NCBI GenBank assembly: GCA_031546845.1
Contig: JAVBJT010000006.1
Span: forward strand, 279,218-343,217
Direction of reading: 5' to 3'
Source: Azoarcus sp031546845
Lineage (GTDB): Bacteria; Pseudomonadota; Gammaproteobacteria; Burkholderiales; Rhodocyclaceae
Length of the DNA: 64,000 nt
Part shown: in pieces, positions 35,418-43,196 of the stretch
How the letters are laid out: each line of letters opens with the position of its first letter
How positions within the stretch are numbered: position 1 is the stretch's first letter
Program-made: the position numbers and the translations under genes
Notes under the pieces: model-generated
Told to the model about the DNA's origin: nothing
Seen by the model: the letters and a program-made list of their open reading frames with translations, nothing else
Database searches by the model: none

Positions 35418-35917
35418 AAACCCCGGCACCGGTGCGCGCCTACGTCGCCTTCGGCGCGAACCTCGGCGACCCGGCCGCCGCGCTCGTTTTCACGCTCGAA
35501 CACCTTGCCGCGCTGCCAAGCACCCACGTCGTCGCCTGCTCCTCACGCTACCGCAGCGCACCGGTCGGCGTGAGCGGCCAGCCGGACTATGTCAATGCGG
35601 TGATCGCGCTCGACACCGGTCTTGCGCCGCGCGCCCTGCTCGACGCCCTGCTTGATCTCGAACGCCAGGGCGGCCGCGTGCGCGGACACCACGGTGGCGA
35701 CCGCAACGCGCCACGCTCCCTGGATCTCGATCTGTTGCTGCACGGCAACGCCGTGCTGAACGAACCGGGCCTCGAAATACCGCACCCACGCATGCACCTG
35801 CGCGCCTTCGTCCTTCAGCCTTTGGCCGAAATCGCGCCCGATGCGGCGATTCCCGGCCACGGCCCCGTCGCCGCCTTGCTTGCCGGCGTGGCCGACCAGA
35901 CCATCGCCCGCCTCTAA
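35414..35917 (+). CDS. folK: 2-amino-4-hydroxy-6-hydroxymethyldihydropteridine diphosphokinase
   Basis: Transfers pyrophosphate to the pterin in folate synthesis. The 167-residue protein has AYVAFGANLGDP near the start, SSRYRSAPVGVSGQPDYVNA, GGDRNAPRSLDLDLLLHG with the magnesium-binding DLD, and IPHPRMHLRAFVLQPLAEIA, all HPPK signatures. Its ATG overlaps the pcnB stop (ATGA), the standard pcnB-folK arrangement. Confidence 0.96.
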   Translation: MKTPAPVRAYVAFGANLGDPAAALVFTLEHLAALPSTHVVACSSRYRSAPVGVSGQPDYVNAVIALDTGLAPRALLDALLDLERQGGRVRGHHGGDRNAPRSLDLDLLLHGNAVLNEPGLEIPHPRMHLRAFVLQPLAEIAPDAAIPGHGPVAALLAGVADQTIARL

Positions 35918-35933
35918 GCCGACGCCACGCACC

Positions 35934-36296
35934 ATGCCCACATCGCTGCAAGCCATCCCGATCTGGCTACAAACGGCACTGCTACTCAGCGCCTCCAACG
36001 TTTTCATGACCTTCGCCTGGTACGGCCACCTGAAAAACCTGCAATCGCGGGCCTGGTATGTCGCCGCGCTGGTCAGTTGGGGCATCGCGCTGTTCGAATA
36101 CCTGCTGCAAGTGCCAGCCAACCGCATCGGCGCCACCGCGCTCGATCTGGGCCAGCTCAAGATCATGCAGGAGGTCATCACGCTGCTGGTGTTCATCCCC
36201 TTTGCCGTGCTGTACATGAAGCAACCGCTGAAGCTTGACTACCTTTGGGCTGCCTTGTGTATGCTTGGCGCAGTCTATTTCATCTTCCGCAGCTAG
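35934..36296 (+). CDS. DMT-family small membrane protein (DUF486)
   Basis: A 120-residue protein with four predicted helices: LQTALLLSASNVFMTFAWYG, RAWYVAALVSWGIALFEYLL, IMQEVITLLVFIPFAVLYM and LDYLWAALCMLGAVYFIF. FEYLLQVPANRIG and LKIMQEV are the conserved signature of the DUF486 group, probably half-size drug/metabolite transporters that act as dimers. It lies 16 bases after folK and 15 before the kinase. Confidence 0.87.
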   Translation: MPTSLQAIPIWLQTALLLSASNVFMTFAWYGHLKNLQSRAWYVAALVSWGIALFEYLLQVPANRIGATALDLGQLKIMQEVITLLVFIPFAVLYMKQPLKLDYLWAALCMLGAVYFIFRS

Positions 36297-36311
36297 CCGG
36301 GGGGATTACCT

Positions 36312-36950
36312 ATGTTCGACACCGCGCGCTACATCGTTGTCGAGGGGCCTATCGGCGCGGGCAAGACATCGCTCGCCCACCGCTTGGCCGAACGCCTGTC
36401 GGCGCAAAGCCTGTTCGAGCAACCCGAAGCCAATCCTTTCCTCAGCCGCTTTTACCAGCACACCGGGCGCTGGGCGCTGCCGACTCAGCTCGCCTTTCTG
36501 TTTCAGCGTATCGACCAGCTCGCCGGACTCGACGCTGGCGCCCAGGATACGCGCGTGGTATCGGATTTCCTGTTTGAAAAAGACCCGTTGTTCGCCAGCC
36601 TTAACCTGACCGGCGACGAACTGGCCCTCTACCATCGCATCTTCGATGCAATGAAGCCGGCCACACTCCCCAAACCGGATTTGGTGATCTATCTCCAGGC
36701 CAAACCGGACGCGCTGATGGAGCGCATCCACCGCCGCAACATGGAAGCCGAGCGCCGGATCACCGAGCACTATCTGGAACGCGTCGCCGAACGCTACGCG
36801 CGCTTTTTCTTTGAATACGATGCCGCACCGCTGTTCGTCGTCGATGCCGGCGTGCTCAATCCGGTCGACAGCGAAGAGGATTTCGAGCTGCTGCTCGACC
36901 GCCTGCGAAGCATGCGCGGCCACCGGGAGTTTTTCGGCTACGCGGGGTAA
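36312..36950 (+). CDS. Deoxynucleoside kinase
   Basis: A 212-residue kinase of the deoxyadenosine/deoxyguanosine/deoxycytidine kinase family. The P-loop is VVEGPIGAGKTSLAHRLAE near residues 9-27, the substrate region LFEQPEANPFLSRFYQH, and the lid motif RIHRRNMEAERRI near 136-148. It salvages deoxynucleosides with ATP. Clustering with folK and panB is usual in betaproteobacteria. The specificity (dA/dG versus dC) cannot be read from the sequence. Confidence 0.9.
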   Translation: MFDTARYIVVEGPIGAGKTSLAHRLAERLSAQSLFEQPEANPFLSRFYQHTGRWALPTQLAFLFQRIDQLAGLDAGAQDTRVVSDFLFEKDPLFASLNLTGDELALYHRIFDAMKPATLPKPDLVIYLQAKPDALMERIHRRNMEAERRITEHYLERVAERYARFFFEYDAAPLFVVDAGVLNPVDSEEDFELLLDRLRSMRGHREFFGYAG

Positions 36951-37045
36951 TCCCGCCGCCTCCCGCGCACCCCAAGCTATTTCGCGTATCGCTTGTGCAT
37001 TACGCGCAGTTGGGGAAAACTTCCGCTCCCGCACAGGAATCTCCC

Positions 37046-37861
37046 ATGAGCTACCTCCAGGACGACAAGCCCATCACCCTTTTCGAGCTTGGCAAGATGC
37101 GCGCCGAAGGCCGCAAAATAGTCATGCTCACCTGCTACGACGCGAGCTTTGCCGCGCTCATCGAACGCGCTGGTGTGGATGTGGCGCTGGTGGGCGATTC
37201 GCTCGGCAATGTGCTGCAAGGGCAAAAATCGACGCTGCCGGTCACGCTCGAACACATGGCCTACCACACCGAAAGCGTCGTGCGCGGCAGCCAGCGCATG
37301 TTCATCGTTGCCGACATGCCTTTCGGCAGCTACCAGGAAAGCCCGGTTCAAGCCATGCGCAACGCCGCCCGGCTGATGGCCGCCGGCGCGCAGATGGTGA
37401 AACTGGAAGGCGGCGAATTCATGGCCGAAACGGTACGCTTCCTAGTCGAGCGCGGCATACCGGTGTGCGCTCACATCGGCCTCACGCCGCAATCGGTGCA
37501 CCAACTCGGCGGCTACCGCGTGCAAGGCCGTAACGCCACCGACGCGGCGCGGCTGAAAAACGACGCCCTCGCGCTAGAACAAGCCGGCGCGGCCCTGATG
37601 GTGATGGAGATGCTGCCCGCCGCGCTGGCGCAGGACATCACCGCCATTCTGACGACGATGGCCACCATCGGCATCGGCGCGGGGCCGGACTGCGACGGCC
37701 AGGTGCTGGTGCTGCACGACATGCTCGGCATCTACCCCGGCAAGAAGGCACGCTTCGTCAAAAACTTCATGCCCGGCGCGGCCAGCATCGAAGAAGCCGT
37801 CGCCCACTACGTCGCCAACGTGCGCGACGGCAGTTTTCCCGCTGCTGAACACAGCTACTGA
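37046..37861 (+). CDS. panB: 3-methyl-2-oxobutanoate hydroxymethyltransferase
   Basis: First dedicated step of pantothenate synthesis, using methylenetetrahydrofolate to make ketopantoate. The 271-residue protein has VMLTCYDASFAALIERAGVD, LVGDSLGNVLQGQKSTLPVT, FIVADMPFGSYQES, KLEGGEFM with the catalytic-site residues, and HIGLTPQSVHQLGGYRVQG. The ATG at 37046 follows AGGA by eight bases. Next gene is panC; folK upstream links it to the folate cofactor. Confidence 0.97.
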   Translation: MSYLQDDKPITLFELGKMRAEGRKIVMLTCYDASFAALIERAGVDVALVGDSLGNVLQGQKSTLPVTLEHMAYHTESVVRGSQRMFIVADMPFGSYQESPVQAMRNAARLMAAGAQMVKLEGGEFMAETVRFLVERGIPVCAHIGLTPQSVHQLGGYRVQGRNATDAARLKNDALALEQAGAALMVMEMLPAALAQDITAILTTMATIGIGAGPDCDGQVLVLHDMLGIYPGKKARFVKNFMPGAASIEEAVAHYVANVRDGSFPAAEHSY

Positions 37862-37930
37862 TTTCCAGCGGTTTCATTCCCGCCGCCCGGCCCTATCGCT
37901 CAACACCAAGCACTCCTCCGCATTCCCGCC

Positions 37931-38770
37931 ATGCAGATACACACCACCATCGAAAGCCTGCGCGCCGCCCGCGCCAGTGCCGGCAAAGTCGCCCTCATCC
38001 CCACCATGGGCAACCTGCACGATGGCCACATCGCGCTGATGCGCCAAGCCGGCAAGCACGCGGACAGCGTCTTCGCCAGCATTTTCGTGAACCGCCTGCA
38101 ATTCGGCCCCAAAGAGGATTTCGACAAGTACCCGCGCACGTTCGACGACGATTGCGCCAAGCTACGGGCGGCCGGCGTCGCCCATCTGTTCGCCCCCGAC
38201 GAGGCGGCAATGTACCCGCAGCCGCAGCGCTACCACGTCGCCCCGGCGCCGGAGCAGGTTTCCATTCTCGAAGGGGAGTTCCGCCCCGGCCACTTCGGCG
38301 GCGTCGCCACCGTGGTGCTGAAGCTGCTCAACATCGTGCAGCCCAACGTCGCGCTGTTCGGCAAAAAGGACTACCAGCAACTCATGGTGCTCTCCAATCT
38401 GGTGCGGGAATTCGCCCTGCCCGTCGAAGTGCTCGCGGGCGAAACCGTCCGCGCCGACGACGGCCTTGCGCTGTCCTCGCGCAACGGTTATCTATCCGCC
38501 GCCGAGCGCGCCGAAGCGCCACGGCTATACCGCCTGCTGGATCGCATCCGTGGCGCTGTGCGCGGCGGGCAGCAAGATTTCGCCACGCTGGAAGCCGAGG
38601 CGATGGCGGAACTCGCCCGTCACGCCTGGGAGCCCGATTACATCGCCATCCGCCGCCGCGCCGACCTGCAAGCGCCGACCCAGGCCGACGATCCGCTGGC
38701 CGATTCGCTCGTCGTGCTCGCCGCCGCCAAGCTGGGCCGGACCCGGTTGATCGATAACCTGGAAATTTGA
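37931..38770 (+). CDS. panC: Pantoate-beta-alanine ligase
   Basis: Condenses pantoate and beta-alanine with ATP. The 279-residue protein has LIPTMGNLHDGHIALMRQA with the HxGH nucleotide site near residue 34, SIFVNRLQFGPKEDFDKYPR, GHFGGVATVVLKLLNIVQP, ALFGKKDYQQL and LALSSRNGYLS. VNRLQFG in place of the common VNPLQF is a known betaproteobacterial variant. panD, for beta-alanine supply, is not in this window. Confidence 0.97.
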   Translation: MQIHTTIESLRAARASAGKVALIPTMGNLHDGHIALMRQAGKHADSVFASIFVNRLQFGPKEDFDKYPRTFDDDCAKLRAAGVAHLFAPDEAAMYPQPQRYHVAPAPEQVSILEGEFRPGHFGGVATVVLKLLNIVQPNVALFGKKDYQQLMVLSNLVREFALPVEVLAGETVRADDGLALSSRNGYLSAAERAEAPRLYRLLDRIRGAVRGGQQDFATLEAEAMAELARHAWEPDYIAIRRRADLQAPTQADDPLADSLVVLAAAKLGRTRLIDNLEI

Positions 38771-38911
38771 GCCGCGACGGCGCTCGCCACACTCGCACAC
38801 CGGGTCCGATGCGGTAATAATGCCGTCATCGCAATCAGACGCACGCGGGCCAAACACACGCCGCGGCATGCCATTCGACTCGCCCGCCCCTCATTTCCCC
38901 CTCAGCCCACC

Positions 38912-40159
38912 ATGAGCCAACAAACCGAAAGCGGCGAACGCCGCGATCATCTCAGCGTTGCGCAGGCGCAAAGCGCCATTCTTGAGCGCATATCGCCCGT
39001 GCTCGGCTGGGAACGCGTCGCCGTGCGCGCCGCGCTCGGGCGCGTGCTGGCGCGCGACATCGTCGCGCCGTACAACGTGCCCGCGCACGACAATTCGGCG
39101 ATGGATGGCTACGCCGTGCGCGCGGCCGATCTCGCCGCCAGCGCCGATACCACCCTGGCGGTGGTCGGCACCGCGCTGGCCGGTAAGCCTTTTTCCGGCC
39201 TCGTCGGCCACGGCCAGACCGTGCGCATCATGACCGGCGCGGCGATCCCGCGCGGCGCCGATACCATCGTCGTGCAAGAGGAAACCCGCCGCGACGGCGA
39301 CAACGTGACGATTGCGCCAGGACAACGGCTTGGCCAGAACCTGCGCCGCGCGGGCGAGGATCTGGCCGCGGGCGCCGTCGCGCTCGCCGCCGGCACACGC
39401 TGCGGCCCGGCGGAACTAGGGTTGATCGCCTCGCTCGGCATTGCCGAGGTGACGGTGCGCCGGCGCTTGCGCGTGGCGTTTTTTTCCACTGGCGACGAAA
39501 TCGCTTCCATCGGCCAGCCGCTCGCGCCCGGCCAGGTTTACGACAGCAACCGCTACACCCTTTTCGGCGCGCTGTCCCGCCTTGGCTGCGAACTGCTCGA
39601 TATGGGCGTCATCGCCGACGACCCGGCCGCACTCGAAACCGCCTTTGCCGACGCGGCGCGGGCCGCCGACGTCATCATCACCAGCGGCGGCGTCTCCGTC
39701 GGCGAGGCCGACTTCATCCGCGACATGACGGCGCGCATGGGCGAGGTCGCATTCTGGAAGATCGACATCAAACCCGGCCGTCCGATGGCCTTCGGCCGCA
39801 TCGGCGACGCTTTTCTGTTCGGCCTGCCGGGCAACCCGGTAGCGGTTCTGGTGACGTTCTACCAGTTCGTACAGGCCGCGCTGCTAAAGATGATGGGCGC
39901 CGATCCGCTGCCCGAACCACAACTATTCGAGGCCCTCTGCGCCGATACCATTCGCAAACGCCCTGGCCGGCGCGAATTCATGCGCGGACGGCTCGCGCGG
40001 CGCGACGGGCGGCTGCATGTCGGCCTTGCCGGCGCGCAAGGCTCCGGCGTGCTCAGTTCGATGTCGGCGGCGGACTGCTTTATCGTGCTGCCGGAAACCG
40101 CTGGCGACGTGCACGCGGGCGACACGGTGTTGATTCAGCCGTTCGACGGACTCATTTAG
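38912..40159 (+). CDS. moeA: Molybdopterin molybdenumtransferase
   Basis: Inserts molybdate into adenylated molybdopterin. The 415-residue protein shows VPAHDNSAMDGYAVRAADLA near residue 60, IMTGAAIPRGADTIVVQEET near 115, the MPT-binding domain with TGDEIASIGQPLAPGQVYDSN, SGGVSVGEADFIRDM near 255 and KPGRPMAFGRIGDAFLFGLPG. All three functional domains are present. It follows panC by 141 bases and precedes rpiA by 24. Confidence 0.95.
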   Translation: MSQQTESGERRDHLSVAQAQSAILERISPVLGWERVAVRAALGRVLARDIVAPYNVPAHDNSAMDGYAVRAADLAASADTTLAVVGTALAGKPFSGLVGHGQTVRIMTGAAIPRGADTIVVQEETRRDGDNVTIAPGQRLGQNLRRAGEDLAAGAVALAAGTRCGPAELGLIASLGIAEVTVRRRLRVAFFSTGDEIASIGQPLAPGQVYDSNRYTLFGALSRLGCELLDMGVIADDPAALETAFADAARAADVIITSGGVSVGEADFIRDMTARMGEVAFWKIDIKPGRPMAFGRIGDAFLFGLPGNPVAVLVTFYQFVQAALLKMMGADPLPEPQLFEALCADTIRKRPGRREFMRGRLARRDGRLHVGLAGAQGSGVLSSMSAADCFIVLPETAGDVHAGDTVLIQPFDGLI

Positions 40160-40183
40160 GCCCACTTTTCAGGTTCCAACTCC

Positions 40184-40852
40184 ATGACTCAGGATGAACT
40201 CAAACGGGCCGCGGCACTGGCCGCGCTCAATGATGTTACCGACGGCATCGTCGTCGGCGTCGGTACCGGCTCGACGGTCAACCACTTCATCGACGGCCTT
40301 GCCACGATCAAATCGCGCATCCGCGGCGCGGTATCCAGCTCCGAAGCGAGTGCCGCGCGGCTGGCCGCGCACGGCATCGCGCTGTTCGACCTCAACGAGG
40401 TGGAGGAACTGCCGCTTTACGTCGATGGCGCCGACGAAATCGACGGCGGCTTCGCCATGATCAAGGGCGGTGGCGGCGCGCTGACGCGGGAAAAAATCGT
40501 TGCCGCGGTATCGCGCCGCTTCATCTGCATTTGCGACGCCAGCAAGCGCGTCGCCACGCTCGGCCTCTTTCCGCTGCCGGTCGAAGTCGTTCCGATGGCG
40601 CGCGCCCACGTCACCCGCGAACTCGCCGCGCTCGGCGGTCAGCCACGCCTGCGCGAAGGCTTCGTGACCGATAACGGCAATCTGATTCTCGACGTGCACG
40701 GCCTCGCCATCGATGCGCCAGTGGAAATGGAAACACGGATCAACCAAATCACCGGCGTCGTCACCAACGGTCTGTTCGCCCGTCGCGGCGCCGATACCCT
40801 GTTGCTCGCCGGTGCCGGCGGCGTGGAGCGCTTAGAGCGTTCGCGCGCATAG
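40184..40852 (+). CDS. rpiA: Ribose-5-phosphate isomerase A
   Basis: Interconverts ribose 5-phosphate and ribulose 5-phosphate, feeding phosphoribulokinase and the pentose pathway. The 222-residue protein has VGVGTGSTVNHFID near residue 25, SSEASAARL, YVDGADEID near 84 and IKGGGGALTREKIVA near 97 with the catalytic glutamate. Length and motifs are complete. It ends 60-80 bases before phoU. Confidence 0.96.
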   Translation: MTQDELKRAAALAALNDVTDGIVVGVGTGSTVNHFIDGLATIKSRIRGAVSSSEASAARLAAHGIALFDLNEVEELPLYVDGADEIDGGFAMIKGGGGALTREKIVAAVSRRFICICDASKRVATLGLFPLPVEVVPMARAHVTRELAALGGQPRLREGFVTDNGNLILDVHGLAIDAPVEMETRINQITGVVTNGLFARRGADTLLLAGAGGVERLERSRA

Positions 40853-40933
40853 CGCACGTCATAGCGCGCATGAAACAAAACCTTAACCCCGATGTGCTAA
40901 CCTGCACCGTCCGTGAATAGCAGCGTGGCCAAG

Positions 40934-41629
40934 ATGAGCGAACACACTCACAAGCAATTCGATACCGAACTCGAAGCAATCCGCTCCGGCGTATTGCAAA
41001 TGGGCGGGCTGGTGGAAACCCAGGTTGCCAACGCGCTGGAAGGCTTCAAGACCGCCAACCTCGGTTTGTTGGAGCGGGTGGTCGATGGCGATCACCGCAT
41101 CAACCTGCTCGAAGTCGAACTCGACGAAGCCTGCCAGCACATCATCGCCAAGCGCCAGCCAGCAGCGGTGGATTTGCGGCTGGTGATGACGGTGATCAAA
41201 TCGATCGCGGACCTGGAACGCATCGGCGACGAGGCGAAAAAAATCGCCAAGGCAGGCAAGCGCCTACATTCGGGCGATGCGCCCTTCGTGCCGCGCATCG
41301 AACTCGGCTACACCGCCGGCCTCGCGCTGGACATGCTGCGTAGCTCACTCGACAGCTTCGCGCGCGCGGATATTTCCAACGCATCGGCCATCACGGATCA
41401 GGACGAGGAGGTGGATGCCAGCTTCAAGGGCATCATGCGCCAGCTCATCACCTTCATGATGGAAGACCCGCGCACGATCTCGACCAGCCTCGAAGTGTTG
41501 TTCATCGCCAAATCGATCGAGCGCATCGGCGATCACGCCAAGAACATTTCGGAATATGTCGTTTTCCTGGTGCAGGGACGCGACGTGCGGTATTTGAAGT
41601 CGGCACAGATCGCAGCGAAAAAGGACTGA
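40934..41629 (+). CDS. phoU: Phosphate transport regulator PhoU
   Basis: Negative regulator of the Pho response that binds PhoR and the Pst transporter. The 231-residue protein is made of two three-helix bundles, each with a metal-binding E(D)xxxD motif region: LRLVMTVIKSIADLERIGDE near 85-105 and LEVLFIAKSIERIGDHAKNI near 190-210. I use the ATG at 40934 (MSEHTHKQFDTELEAIRSGV); a GTG at 40913 would add seven residues. The pst genes and phoB/phoR are not in the window. Confidence 0.93.
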   Translation: MSEHTHKQFDTELEAIRSGVLQMGGLVETQVANALEGFKTANLGLLERVVDGDHRINLLEVELDEACQHIIAKRQPAAVDLRLVMTVIKSIADLERIGDEAKKIAKAGKRLHSGDAPFVPRIELGYTAGLALDMLRSSLDSFARADISNASAITDQDEEVDASFKGIMRQLITFMMEDPRTISTSLEVLFIAKSIERIGDHAKNISEYVVFLVQGRDVRYLKSAQIAAKKD

Positions 41630-41800
41630 ACACCTCAAAGCGCATCGGCCCGCGTCTGCACGCATCATCTCAAACGCGGACAAGGGCCTGCAATTGCCCG
41701 CACGACTGGCATATATGCTCCTTGTAGGCAAGGTATGCCAACAAGCTACGCTTGTTGGCTTTGCCACCCCAGCGGCCCCTTTCGTCAGACGTCATAAATA

Positions 41801-42538
41801 ATGACAACCGACAACCCCTTCCAATGCACAGAGCACGGTAAGGCGAATGCCGCCTATATCTGTGAACACCTTGCCATGAATCCGGAACAGCAATGGTATT
41901 GCGACTATCCATCCGAAGATAACCCGTGGCCGGATGCGTGGTGCGAGCTATGTGACACCGAGTTTCAAAAAGAAGGAGAGTGGAATGAGAAAAATGACAA
42001 TTTTTTGAAAATAAAAATGATATGCAATCACTGCTATGAACTTTTTCATGCAAAAAGCATTGAATGCATCAAGGAAGGTGTCATTGAATCCTGGGCGCAA
42101 ATGGTTTCCGAATGTCATCAGCAGCTTTGCACCAGACAAGAACTACTCGATGGTCAATTCGGTCTCTCCAAGCACAAACGCTGGGATTATGACCAGCAAA
42201 CGGGATTACTTACATTCTCAAACAATGGTGTCCCAGCCGTTATTTCAAATATCGAAATGATCGGCTCCATCTCAACAGCCAGTGATACTTGGCTTTGGTC
42301 CTGGGCAAATTTTCACATTCTTCCCGACGTAAGAGCACAGATAGTGGCGGCAAGGGAATTCGGGGAGAAAAAAGGCTTTCCGCGACTCACCGTCCCAAAG
42401 TGGCAGGCTGATGAGATCGATGGTTGGGAGGTGTCGGCAATTGCCGCCTGCATTCTCGACGCTAAAGGCGTTTATCGTGTGCCCACGGAGAAAGGTTTTC
42501 TTTTCATGGCAATGACGGATATTAGATTTGCCACGTAA
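41801..42538 (+). CDS. Zinc-ribbon-like module fused to DUF6882
   Basis: A 245-residue protein of AT-rich codon use. The first 80 residues carry paired metal-ligand motifs (CTEHGKANAAYICEHLAMN, WCELCDTEF, MICNHCYELF), the pattern of a family of small stand-alone zinc-binding proteins. The remainder (WDYDQQTGLLTFSNNGVPAV, TWLWSWANFHILPDVRAQIV, EIDGWEVSAIAACILDAKGV then PTEKGFLFMAM) matches DUF6882, a domain of unknown function in single-gene cytoplasmic proteins. No ribosome site is obvious. It sits alone between phoU and yggX and is probably acquired. Confidence 0.78.
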   Translation: MTTDNPFQCTEHGKANAAYICEHLAMNPEQQWYCDYPSEDNPWPDAWCELCDTEFQKEGEWNEKNDNFLKIKMICNHCYELFHAKSIECIKEGVIESWAQMVSECHQQLCTRQELLDGQFGLSKHKRWDYDQQTGLLTFSNNGVPAVISNIEMIGSISTASDTWLWSWANFHILPDVRAQIVAAREFGEKKGFPRLTVPKWQADEIDGWEVSAIAACILDAKGVYRVPTEKGFLFMAMTDIRFAT

Positions 42539-42601
42539 ATCCTGGCCGAAAAACCTCCGGCTGAGATTTTCGTCGCTATAACCCTCACACCCCCACTGTT
42601 G

Positions 42602-42718
42602 AACCGGCAATCAAATAGGTGCTTAGTTTTTGAAAAAAACGGCCCCATGCCACGGTAAATAGCGGAGCAGCCGATAAGTATGCGATCAGCAAATCATGAT
42701 TTTTTTGATTGCCGGGTT
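42602..42718. repeat. Short segment bounded by near-perfect 14-bp inverted repeats, MITE-like
   Basis: AACCGGCAATCAAA (42602-42615) and TTTGATTGCCGGGTT (42704-42718) are inverted repeats differing by a single extra base. They enclose about 88 AT-rich bases that include a 12-bp perfect palindrome AAATCATGATTT (42691-42702) and no open frame of use. The layout resembles a miniature inverted-repeat element; no target-site duplication is clear. Confidence 0.45.
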
Positions 42719-42734
42719 AATAGCGATGCTACAG

Positions 42735-42772
42735 ACAGAAAAACGGAATGGTCCGTCCGGACCATTCCGTTT
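42735..42772 (-). terminator. Strong terminator for yggX
   Basis: Perfect 15-bp arms AAACGGAATGGTCCG (42741-42755) and its complement (42758-42772) with a two-base loop. Read on the minus strand the stem is followed by TTCTGTCTG after CCGTTT, a U-rich tail. It lies 48 bases past the yggX stop. A further small inverted repeat, GTTAACG..CGTTAAC, is at 42776-42795. Confidence 0.75.
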
Positions 42773-42819
42773 CTGGTTAACGCGTTTTCGTTAACATCTT
42801 TTGCTATCGCGTCGAATCA

Positions 42820-43092
42820 CTACTGCCCCGGCGGCACGTAACCGCCGACCTGATCGGCGCCACCGCCGAAGAAATGCTTTTCCATCTGCTCGGCCAGGTA
42901 TTTGCGCGCCCGCGCATCCATCAGATTGAGCCGGTTCTCGTTGATCAGCATGGTCTGATACTTGACCCATTGCTGCCAGGCTTCCTTCGATACGTTGGCG
43001 AAAATCCGCTTGCCCAATTCCCCCGGCACCGGCGGCAAATCGAGTCCCTCCGCCTCCCGGCCGAGCTTCACGCAATTGACCATGCGAGTCAT
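42820..43092 (-). CDS. yggX: Probable Fe(2+)-trafficking protein YggX
   Basis: A 90-residue protein matching the E. coli YggX length. The start MTRMVNCVKLGREAEGLDLP has the single conserved cysteine at residue 7; FANVSKEAWQQWVKYQTMLI and NLMDARARKYLAEQME follow. It helps protect Fe-S clusters from oxidants. The ATG at 43092 is the family start; a TTG/GTG-type extension of ten residues upstream is not conserved. The gene stands alone with its own terminator. Confidence 0.95.
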   Translation of the reverse strand: MTRMVNCVKLGREAEGLDLPPVPGELGKRIFANVSKEAWQQWVKYQTMLINENRLNLMDARARKYLAEQMEKHFFGGGADQVGGYVPPGQ

Positions 43093-43196
43093 ATTTCCAT
43101 CCTTTCCAATTGCGTGGCTCATCCACGCGAAAGCGCTATTCTAGTGCAGCCGCCAGCCGCCTGCCTGCACGCTGCCCGCATAAATAGCACGCCCAT

